From: an uncultured Spirochaetaceae bacterium
GTDB lineage: Bacteria; Spirochaetota; Spirochaetia; Sphaerochaetales; Sphaerochaetaceae
DNA: 42,143 nt
Direction: 5' to 3'
Assembly (NCBI GenBank): GCA_944389085.1
Contig: CALXLB010000100.1
Coordinates: forward strand, 1 to 42,143
Made by a program: the position numbers and the translations under genes. The notes beneath the pieces were generated by a model. That model saw only the letters and a program-made list of their open reading frames with translations, made no database searches and was not told the origin of the DNA. Each line of letters begins with the position of its first letter. Within the stretch, counting starts at the first letter, position 1. This document shows positions 7,616 to 13,430 of this stretch, piece by piece.

Positions 7616-8806
7616 TCATACATTCAGATATTCATCAATATTTTCCAGAAACTCTTCGGCCTTTATGCCTTCTGCACCAGACTCGGAAATAACAAAGGAT
7701 ACAGCATCCGGATATGCTTTCCGGAAAGCAGCAAGTCCTGATGTTCTGTCAGAATGACCACTTTTCACTTCAATACCAACAGTCCTGTCGCCTGTATCAA
7801 CAACAAAATCAACTTCTTTTCCACAATCTCTCCAGTACAGCAGCTTCATTTCATTGGATTTTGCATAGCTTATGAGCGCAGAACCAATACATGATTCAAA
7901 AAAACGCCCCCAGATAACACTATCTGTACGTATAGACTGGAATGTTCTGTTCATCCGTGCGGAAAGCAATGAATTGGTATAGACCTGCAATTTCGGAATT
8001 GATGTTCTTTCCGATAGCCTACCATGAGAGTAATTGTTGAGTCCGGCAGAAAAACAAGCTTCATCCAGCAATCCAAGATAATTAGCAATGGTACTCAGAT
8101 TCCCTGCCTCCTGAAGCTGTCCTTGCATCTTATTAAAGGATAGGATCTGACCACTATATAACGAGGAGAGATCAGCAACTTGTCTCAACAGAGCTGGTTT
8201 ATCAACAGGAGTCAGCAACAGTATATCCTGTGAAAGAATAGGTTCTATTATCGAAGAATTGATATACCTTCTCCACTCACGTTCATCATCAATCAGATCC
8301 ACCGCGCCAGGGTATCCACCGAAAAATACATATTTCTCAAAAGAAAAACCAAATGCAGCATGCATTTCCGGATAAGACCAATGAGGTACAAATATAGTCT
8401 GATATCTTCCCAAAAGAGATTCTCCCATCTTCCTTTGGAGCATCAATCGCGACGAACCAGTGATAATGACCTTTATATCATATCCTTCTCTTGTATCCCT
8501 ATCCCAATTACGTTTTACAGCCTCACTCCATCCATTTATCTTCTGCAGCTCATCAAATATGATTGTCTGCCCTTTTCCTGACATTCTGAGCCGTACTCGT
8601 ACTGTCTCCCATGAATCATCAATAACCTGTATGCTGCGTATAGGAAAATCATCCACAGAGAAATAGTTTGTCGTATCCTCATGCGCTCTAGCATAGTCAA
8701 GCACAATTGTGGTTTTTCCCGTCTGGCGAGGGCCTGTCAGCAACTGGATAAACTTGCGTGGCCGTTCCATATGCCTAGAAAGAACTGCATACATTGATCT
8801 TTTCAT
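7616..8806 (-). CDS. AAA_14 / DUF4143 ATPase with C-terminal PD-(D/E)XK-like domain
   Basis: 396 residues from the ATG reading MKRSMYAVL, which fits the family's usual start. A GTG eight codons upstream (8830) is possible. Neither has a clear ribosome-binding site. Walker A is LTGPRQTGKTT near the N terminus, and Walker B is IIFDELQKI. The DUF4143 part ends with a nuclease-like core KEVDFVVD, then VGIEVKSGH. The family is widespread in gut bacteria, with function unproven. It differs from the neighbouring ATPase in both ATPase and nuclease subfamily, so the pair is not a duplication. Two 20-bp direct repeats sit 30-70 bp upstream (8837-8878) and may be its operator. Confidence 0.8.
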   Translation of the reverse strand: MKRSMYAVLSRHMERPRKFIQLLTGPRQTGKTTIVLDYARAHEDTTNYFSVDDFPIRSIQVIDDSWETVRVRLRMSGKGQTIIFDELQKINGWSEAVKRNWDRDTREGYDIKVIITGSSRLMLQRKMGESLLGRYQTIFVPHWSYPEMHAAFGFSFEKYVFFGGYPGAVDLIDDEREWRRYINSSIIEPILSQDILLLTPVDKPALLRQVADLSSLYSGQILSFNKMQGQLQEAGNLSTIANYLGLLDEACFSAGLNNYSHGRLSERTSIPKLQVYTNSLLSARMNRTFQSIRTDSVIWGRFFESCIGSALISYAKSNEMKLLYWRDCGKEVDFVVDTGDRTVGIEVKSGHSDRTSGLAAFRKAYPDAVSFVISESGAEGIKAEEFLENIDEYLNV

Positions 8807-8836
8807 ACCAGCATGATAAATCAAAATCACAAATTT

Positions 8837-8878
8837 TCAATATACTGAATAAAAATTATCAATATACTGAACAAAAAT
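8837..8878. repeat. Two 20-bp direct repeats, 22-bp period, upstream of the DUF4143 ATPase
   Basis: TCAATATACTGAAYAAAAAT occurs at 8837-8856 and 8859-8878 with a single mismatch (Y = T then C). The 22-bp period is about two helical turns, so a protein could bind both copies on the same face. Position just upstream of the gene suggests an operator or promoter element. The remaining sequence to 9000 shows no gene I can support. Confidence 0.7.
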
Positions 8879-9000
8879 CGAAAAATTTGAATTGAGGAGC
8901 AATGAACATAGCTTCAGTCATGTGGCACTTATCTTTCATAAGTATCCAACAAAGTTCACTGTATACACATCGAAATGGCCAGAAGCAGGAACACCAGCTG

Positions 9001-9036
9001 ATAAAAAAACTGCCTAAGGATAATCCAAGGCAGTTT
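9001..9036 (-). terminator. Rho-independent terminator of the ankyrin gene
   Basis: On the minus strand AAACTGCCT pairs with AGGCAGTTT (9 bp) and is followed by a run of seven T. It lies about 30 bases beyond the ankyrin stop codon. Confidence 0.85.
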
Positions 9037-9064
9037 CCAAGGTTGTCTCTCCATTATCTGGAGG

Positions 9065-9577
9065 TCATACAGCTCCCTTCTCCTTGAGAAGATTGACGAT
9101 GTATGTCTTCTTTGCGTTCTTTGCATAATCAAGAACAGAATGTCCCTGATAATCGCGTGCATTGATGTCTGCACCAGACTTGATAAGCTGTGTTGTGATC
9201 TTTGTCTCATCGTTGCTGTTTACTGCCATGATAAGAGCTGTCTCACCAAGATAGTTTCTGGCATCGATATTTGCACCAGCTTCAAGAAGAGCCTCGATAA
9301 CCTTAGGATTCTTTGAGCTGTTTGCTGCAAGATGAAGTGCATTTGATCTGTACTTCGGCTCAGCCTCATGGATGTCTGCGCCAGCCTCGATAAGAGCCTT
9401 GAGAACAGCTACGCTGTGGTTGTACTGTGCAGCGAGCATTACAGGTGTAAGGCCCCATTCGTTATGAGCGTTGATATCAGCACCCTTGTCGAGAAGATCC
9501 TTGATATCCCTTGCTTTTGTTGCGCTGATTGCTGCAGCAAGAAGCTTCTTGTTGATAGTTTCAGATGTCTTTGCCAT
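9065..9577 (-). CDS. Small ankyrin-repeat protein
   Basis: 170 residues made almost wholly of ankyrin repeats: LLDKGADINAHNEWGLTPVM, ALIEAGADIHEAEPKYRSNA, LLEAGANIDARNYLGETALI and LIKSGADINARDYQGHSVLD, plus a helical N-terminal cap. There is no signal peptide, so it is predicted cytosolic. Repeats of this kind mediate protein-protein contacts; the partner is unknown. The start has a GGAGG site 8 bases upstream, and the gene ends in its own terminator, so it is monocistronic. Confidence 0.85.
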   Translation of the reverse strand: MAKTSETINKKLLAAAISATKARDIKDLLDKGADINAHNEWGLTPVMLAAQYNHSVAVLKALIEAGADIHEAEPKYRSNALHLAANSSKNPKVIEALLEAGANIDARNYLGETALIMAVNSNDETKITTQLIKSGADINARDYQGHSVLDYAKNAKKTYIVNLLKEKGAV

Positions 9578-9610
9578 TTTTCAATATTCCTCCAAGCAAT
9601 GGTAATTAGA

Positions 9611-9639
9611 ATTGTGTCGAGAAAAAACAGGCTTGTAAA
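9611..9639 (-). promoter_or_regulatory. Sigma-70-type promoter for the ankyrin gene
   Basis: On the minus strand TTTACA-17-CACAAT lies 34-62 bp upstream of the ATG, with correct spacing to the GGAGG site. The -35 is good and the -10 is weaker. Confidence 0.4.
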
Positions 9640-9782
9640 GAGGAATTCTTTCATTTTGATGAAGATAACTTTCTTAAATCCAAAAAATTAGCCATATAAT
9701 TCTTAAAATATATACTTTCGCTGTTTTTTATATATGCCAAAAGCATTATGCAGATTGGCCGGAGAAAGTGTACAATCATGAT

Positions 9783-10862
9783 ATGTTAACAGCGGAAGTG
9801 ATAAAGAAAGCACCTAAAGTCGAGCTCCATGAGCATCTTGATGGATCGCTAAGGCCAGAGACCATTCTGAGTCTGGCTGAGAAAAAAGGCATAAAACTGC
9901 CAGCAGACACTCCTCAGGAGCTGGCGCAATGGTTTTCAAAAGGTTCAGAAGAACGTTCTCTGACTCTCTATCTCAAAGCCTTTGATATCACTACAGCACT
10001 GATGCAGGACAGGGAAAGCCTCAAGCGCATCGCAAAAGAGGAAATCGAGGATCTCGCTGCAGATGGAGTTGTATATGCTGAAATACGTTTTGCTCCTGTG
10101 CTTCACACACGAGAGGGAATGACAATGGAACAGGTTGTCGCTGCTGTCCTTGATGGTCTTAATGAGGGAAGGATGGAAACAGGAATGGAATTCGGCCTGA
10201 TTCTCTCTGCCATGAGGGATCAGTCCCCTGATGTATCGCTGAGGACAGCTGAGCTTGCTGTCGCCTTCTCCGACAGAGGCGTAGTCGGCTTCGATCTGGC
10301 AGGGGATGAATCTGGAAACCCGGCCAAGAGACATCTCAAAGCATTCGAGTTCATCAGAGCCCAGAACTTCAGCATCACCATACATGCAGGTGAGGCATTC
10401 GGGCTGGAATCGATCTGGCAGGCAATCCAGATCTGCGGTGCTCACAGAATCGGACATGGAACAAGACTTACTGATGATATGAGTGTGGAAAATGGCAGGA
10501 TTGTAAGAATGGGAAGCCTTGCAGGTTTTGTCAAAGACAAGAGAATTCCATTGGAAATGTGCATAACCAGCAATATCGGGACTGGAGCTGCAGATAATTA
10601 CAATACCCATCCTTTCCCAATATTCTTCCGGAATGGATTCAGAGTCTTTCTCTGTACAGACAACAGACTCATGAGCAATACAACACTCACCAATGAAATG
10701 GCAATCGCTGCCAGGGAATACGGCCTTAATCTGAATGATCTGGAGAAAATCACGCTCAATGCCGCAAAGAGCGCCTTCATTCATTATGACAAGAGACTCC
10801 GGATCATTTACGATATCATCAAGCCGGGATATAAAGCACTGCGAGAGGAGCTGGGGTTATAA
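9783..10862 (+). CDS. add: Adenosine deaminase
   Basis: 359 residues. It converts (deoxy)adenosine to (deoxy)inosine and ammonia in purine salvage. Zn2+ ligands and the catalytic set are visible: HEHLDGSLRP near the N terminus (HxH), ITIHAGE (His and catalytic Glu), RIGHGTRL, and CTDNRLMSNTTLTNE with the metal-binding Asp. The length matches the family. The ATG at 9783 is preferred because GGAGAAAG lies at 9761-9768; the GTG at 9768 would sit inside that site. A TATAAT at 9695-9700 may be its -10. Its 3' end overlaps the convergent rhomboid gene by 6 bases. It links with the nucleoside transporter and phosphorylase at 30-36 kb, which would consume the inosine. Confidence 0.92.
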   Translation: MLTAEVIKKAPKVELHEHLDGSLRPETILSLAEKKGIKLPADTPQELAQWFSKGSEERSLTLYLKAFDITTALMQDRESLKRIAKEEIEDLAADGVVYAEIRFAPVLHTREGMTMEQVVAAVLDGLNEGRMETGMEFGLILSAMRDQSPDVSLRTAELAVAFSDRGVVGFDLAGDESGNPAKRHLKAFEFIRAQNFSITIHAGEAFGLESIWQAIQICGAHRIGHGTRLTDDMSVENGRIVRMGSLAGFVKDKRIPLEMCITSNIGTGAADNYNTHPFPIFFRNGFRVFLCTDNRLMSNTTLTNEMAIAAREYGLNLNDLEKITLNAAKSAFIHYDKRLRIIYDIIKPGYKALREELGL

Positions 10863-11480
10863 TCCCCACTCCCTCCATGGTCTGATCCTCATTCTGATCA
10901 AGCAGTACAGGAATGCAAAAAGCAATCCAAAAAGATGTGTCATATGGGCTATTGAACCACCATATGCACCAAGCTGGCTGAACAGTTCGATGAAGAAATA
11001 GACAAGAACAAGAACAGGTGCCCGCACAGGCAGAATACCGAAGACAAGGATTACTGCTCTTGGATAAAGAACGGAGAAAAGCAGCATTACAGCATATAAG
11101 GCTCCTGAGGCTCCGACAAGAATAGCAAACGTACCTGTCAGCAGATACGAGAAGAAACTTGCAATCCCGGAAAGAGTACCTGTCAGAAAGTAAAACAGAA
11201 GGAACTCCCGCGTTCCGATACTTCTTTCTACAGGTGGCCCGAAGATGAACAATCCAAGCATATTGGAAAACAGATGCCAGATTCCACCATGTACAAACAT
11301 GTAAGTCACAAACTGCCAGTAAGCATGTCCATAGATAACTGAAAACGGATTAAGTGCAAGATAACCAAATAAGCGCGGAAATAAATATGTTAAAGCAAAG
11401 ACAATACAGTTGAGTATGACCAGTGCTGTCGCAGCATTTGAATATGTATAACGGAATTCCCTGTTCAATATACTGTTCAT
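10857..11480 (-). CDS. Rhomboid-family intramembrane serine protease
   Basis: 207 residues with about six membrane segments. Diagnostic motifs are the L1 region and HGGIWHLFSNM segment, the nucleophile GASGA (GxSG), and the catalytic His in HMTHLFG. It cleaves membrane proteins within or near their transmembrane helices. The ATG at 11480 places the first helix (ATALVILNCIVFALTYL) where it belongs; a TTG 12 codons upstream is less likely. It is transcribed away from the sigma-54/sRNA region, and the palindrome at 11549 lies 69 bp before its start. Confidence 0.85.
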   Translation of the reverse strand: MNSILNREFRYTYSNAATALVILNCIVFALTYLFPRLFGYLALNPFSVIYGHAYWQFVTYMFVHGGIWHLFSNMLGLFIFGPPVERSIGTREFLLFYFLTGTLSGIASFFSYLLTGTFAILVGASGALYAVMLLFSVLYPRAVILVFGILPVRAPVLVLVYFFIELFSQLGAYGGSIAHMTHLFGLLFAFLYCLIRMRIRPWREWGL

Positions 11481-11548
11481 CCACAAAAAAATAAGCAGAG
11501 AGAAAAACAACGTCAATATCAGGCAGAATACATGGAAGATTCTGCACA

Positions 11549-11567
11549 GTGTGAAAAATTTTCACAC
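11549..11567. promoter_or_regulatory. Perfect 19-bp palindrome, candidate enhancer (UAS) for sigma-54 promoters
   Basis: GTGTGAAAAATTTTCACAC is a perfect palindrome around a central A. Its centre is about 89 bp upstream of the first sigma-54 start site, a usual distance for enhancer-binding protein sites. A half-site-like GTGTGAAAAA recurs at 11794-11803 inside the second unit. It could also serve the divergent rhomboid gene. Confidence 0.55.
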
Positions 11568-11619
11568 AGATTCCACCTGATAATGAATAAATCACATCAA
11601 TTAAAACAAATTAACAAAG

Positions 11620-11637
11620 TTGGCACGGTACTTGCAT
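11620..11637 (+). promoter_or_regulatory. Sigma-54 (-24/-12) promoter 1
   Basis: TTGGCACGGTACTTGCAT matches the RpoN consensus TTGGCACG-N4-TTGCA almost base for base. GG (11622-11623) and GC (11634-11635) are exactly 10 bp apart. The predicted start is near 11647. Confidence 0.85.
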
Positions 11638-11646
11638 AGAAAGTTT

Positions 11647-11721
11647 AGAGCAAACAGTTTTTTCAACAAACCTCCTTTTTTAGTGTATTCAAAGACGCCA
11701 AGCACAGGCGTCTTTGTTTTT
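11647..11721 (+). ncRNA. Putative sigma-54-dependent small RNA 1
   Basis: About 75 nt between the sigma-54 promoter and an intrinsic terminator (AAAGACGCC/GGCGTCTTT at 11691-11715, then GTTTTTC). There is no ribosome-binding site or coding frame. It begins AGAGCAAACAGTTTTTTCAA and carries an apparently unpaired AACCTCCTTTTTT, complementary to Shine-Dalgarno sequences (AAGGAGG). The same blocks recur in the second unit. I infer a trans-acting RNA that occludes ribosome-binding sites. Confidence 0.65.
11691..11721 (+). terminator. Terminator of small RNA 1
   Basis: AAAGACGCC and GGCGTCTTT form a 9-bp perfect stem with a 7-base loop, followed by GTTTTTC. Confidence 0.85.
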
Positions 11722-11729
11722 CTCCCACT

Positions 11730-11747
11730 TTGGCATGGAATATGCAA
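11730..11747 (+). promoter_or_regulatory. Sigma-54 (-24/-12) promoter 2
   Basis: TTGGCATGGAATATGCAA has GG (11732-11733) and GC (11744-11745) exactly 10 bp apart and the same frame as promoter 1. The -12 box is ATGCA rather than TTGCA, so it may be weaker. The predicted start is near 11757. It begins directly after the first terminator. Confidence 0.7.
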
Positions 11748-11756
11748 AAAGAATTA

Positions 11757-11857
11757 ATAACAGAGCAACAGTTTTTCATACCTCCTTTGCAACGTGTGAA
11801 AAAACTGCGCCGGGCAGTACTCTCCCACCCCATTATTACTGTCCGGCGTTTTCTTTA
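11757..11857 (+). ncRNA. Putative sigma-54-dependent small RNA 2
   Basis: About 100 nt with AGAGCAACAGTTTTTCATA followed by ACCTCCTTT, homologous to unit 1. Here CAGTTTTTCA pairs with TGAAAAAACTG and displays the anti-Shine-Dalgarno ACCTCCTTT in a 17-18-base loop. The terminator stem is 12 bp (CGCCGGGCAGTA/TACTGTCCGGCG, one G-U), and its 17-base loop is again C-rich (CTCTCCCACCCC). A TTTTCTTT tract follows. rlmE starts 27 bases later; read-through could feed it. Confidence 0.65.
11808..11857 (+). terminator. Terminator of small RNA 2
   Basis: A 12-bp stem at 11808-11819 and 11837-11848 with a C-rich 17-base loop, then TTTTCTTTA. Confidence 0.8.
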
Positions 11858-11883
11858 TCCCGAATTGCATGTAAACTCAAGCC

Positions 11884-12483
11884 ATGGCGAATTCAAGAAG
11901 AGATAAAGCAGACTCATATACACAGAAAGCCCACAAAGAGGGATATCCCGCCCGTTCGGTCTACAAGCTCGAGGAAATCAACGCATCCCATCGTCTGATA
12001 AAACCAGGAGATTCTGTACTCGATGTCGGGGCCGCCCCTGGTTCATGGACACTGTACACACACAGGGAACTCATCAAAGGAAATGGCAAGATAGTCTCTG
12101 TCGATCTCAATCCGCTCTCACTTGATCCGATACCGCCAACAGTTACCGAATTTACCGGCGATGCCTTCTCCAGGGAAATAAGGGCAAAGCTCGTAGAGGA
12201 AGGACCATACGACGCCATCATTTCCGATGCAGCCCCAATGACAACAGGCAACAGGATTGTCGACACATCCCGGTCAGAGTATCTTGCAGAGCAAGTCGTC
12301 CTCCTTGCCGAAGAGCAGCTGAAGCAGCATGGGAACATGGTAATAAAGATTTTTCAGGGCGGTGGAGAGCAGGAGATACTGAAAAAAATGAGAACCATCT
12401 TCCAGAAGGCTAAGGCTTTCAAGCCAAAAGCTTCCAGAGATGATTCATTCGAGATATTCCTGATCGGACTGGATAGAAAATAA
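11884..12483 (+). CDS. rlmE: 23S rRNA (uridine-2'-O)-methyltransferase RlmE/FtsJ
   Basis: 199 residues, the usual RlmE length (~209). It methylates the 2'-OH of U2552 in the A-loop of 23S rRNA late in 50S assembly, using SAM. The SAM-binding motif is VLDVGAAPGSW (residues 46-55). The catalytic K-D-K-E tetrad is visible as K28 (SVYKLEEI), D115 (ISDAAPM), K155 (MVIKIFQG) and E190 (FEIFLIG). No clear ribosome-binding site precedes the ATG. The gene sits directly behind the tandem small-RNA units and converges on the MscS gene. Confidence 0.92.
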   Translation: MANSRRDKADSYTQKAHKEGYPARSVYKLEEINASHRLIKPGDSVLDVGAAPGSWTLYTHRELIKGNGKIVSVDLNPLSLDPIPPTVTEFTGDAFSREIRAKLVEEGPYDAIISDAAPMTTGNRIVDTSRSEYLAEQVVLLAEEQLKQHGNMVIKIFQGGGEQEILKKMRTIFQKAKAFKPKASRDDSFEIFLIGLDRK

Positions 12484-12499
12484 GAGGAATGTTCTTATT
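12479..12499. terminator. Weak bidirectional terminator between rlmE and the MscS gene
   Basis: AATAAGA and TCTTATT form a 7-bp A/T-rich stem with a 7-base loop that includes the rlmE stop codon. The T-rich flank is better on the minus strand. Confidence 0.35.
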
Positions 12500-12504
12500 C
12501 TGAA

Positions 12505-13359
12505 TCAGTCATTTGAGATATGCACATCAAGCTGATTGAATGGCATATCCAATCCATTAGCTCTCAGCGTTGAAAGTACTTCAGCATTGAAGTGCCAATA
12601 GACATTCCAGTAATCAGCAGGTTTCACCCAAGGTCTGACATAAAGCGTGATGGCGCTGTCACCATATGTTCCGATCTCAACAAGAGGAGCCGGTTCAGGA
12701 AGTACTTCAGGATAAGAGACAATCAATTCCTTCAAGACACTCTTAGCCTTCTCAGTATCATCCGTATAGCGCACAGATACTGTCATGTCGAGTCTTCTTC
12801 TTTCGATGAATGAATAATTGACGATTGTATTACCCCAGACATTCTTGTTGTTCATCGTGATCTTCTTGTTATCACCAGAGGACAGGGTGACACACATCAG
12901 ATCCATTGACATTACAGTACCGGAAACATCACCGATATCAACCCAGTCGCCTACGCGGAATGGATTGTTGATGGCAATCATGATTCCACTGAAAAAAGAA
13001 CTGATTGATTCCTGAAGCGCAAAGCCTAAAACAACACCTGTAATTCCTAAGCCTGCAAGTATAGGGGTCAGGTCTATTCCGAAAACCCCGAGAATTGCGA
13101 CTATCGCTATCACCCAGATAATCACAGCAATGATTTTCCAGGACAGCGACGCCATCATCGGTGTGAATTTACGGCTGCGGGTTGCAAATTTCTTCAGCGA
13201 GCGCCTGATAACCTGAACAAGAATCTTTGCGACAATGAAAATAACAACTGCGACAATAACCGAGACTGCAATCTGCGGGAGATGGAAACTTGTAGATATT
13301 TCTTCCACAACACCATCAAGCGTCACAACCTCATCGGGGGCAGCTTCTAACAAAAACAT
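12505..13359 (-). CDS. MscS-family small-conductance mechanosensitive channel
   Basis: 284 residues. Three membrane segments come first: AVSVIVAVVIFIVAKILVQV, IIAVIIWVIAIVAILGV, then the pore helix ILAGLGITGVVLGFALQES with the Gly/Ala packing of TM3. A cytosolic beta domain (NPFRVGDWVDIGDVSGTV, then TMNNKNVWGNTIVNYS) follows. It opens under membrane tension to release solutes on hypo-osmotic shock. The ATG at 13359 has a GGAGG site 5 bases upstream; a TTG four codons earlier would overlap that site. The htpG terminator lies just upstream, so it is transcribed separately. Confidence 0.9.
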   Translation of the reverse strand: MFLLEAAPDEVVTLDGVVEEISTSFHLPQIAVSVIVAVVIFIVAKILVQVIRRSLKKFATRSRKFTPMMASLSWKIIAVIIWVIAIVAILGVFGIDLTPILAGLGITGVVLGFALQESISSFFSGIMIAINNPFRVGDWVDIGDVSGTVMSMDLMCVTLSSGDNKKITMNNKNVWGNTIVNYSFIERRRLDMTVSVRYTDDTEKAKSVLKELIVSYPEVLPEPAPLVEIGTYGDSAITLYVRPWVKPADYWNVYWHFNAEVLSTLRANGLDMPFNQLDVHISND

Positions 13360-13375
13360 AAGATCCTCCAAACTG

Positions 13376-13405
13376 ATAAAAAGACGGGCGGGATGTCCGT
13401 CCGTC
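13376..13405 (-). terminator. Rho-independent terminator of htpG
   Basis: On the minus strand GACGGACGG pairs with CCGCCCGTC (one G-U) and is followed by TTTTT. It separates htpG from the downstream MscS gene. Confidence 0.8.
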
Positions 13406-13430
13406 CATGACTTTATCAGAAGTCAGTATT

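Noticed and set aside
9768-9782. GTG at 9768 as the start of adenosine deaminase.
   Set aside because: It overlaps the GGAGAAAG ribosome-binding site that suits the ATG at 9783, and the added residues precede the normal N terminus.
9945-10784. A 279-codon minus-strand open frame opposite adenosine deaminase.
   Set aside because: The sense strand has all adenosine deaminase motifs; the antisense product is Cys/Ser-rich without a domain.
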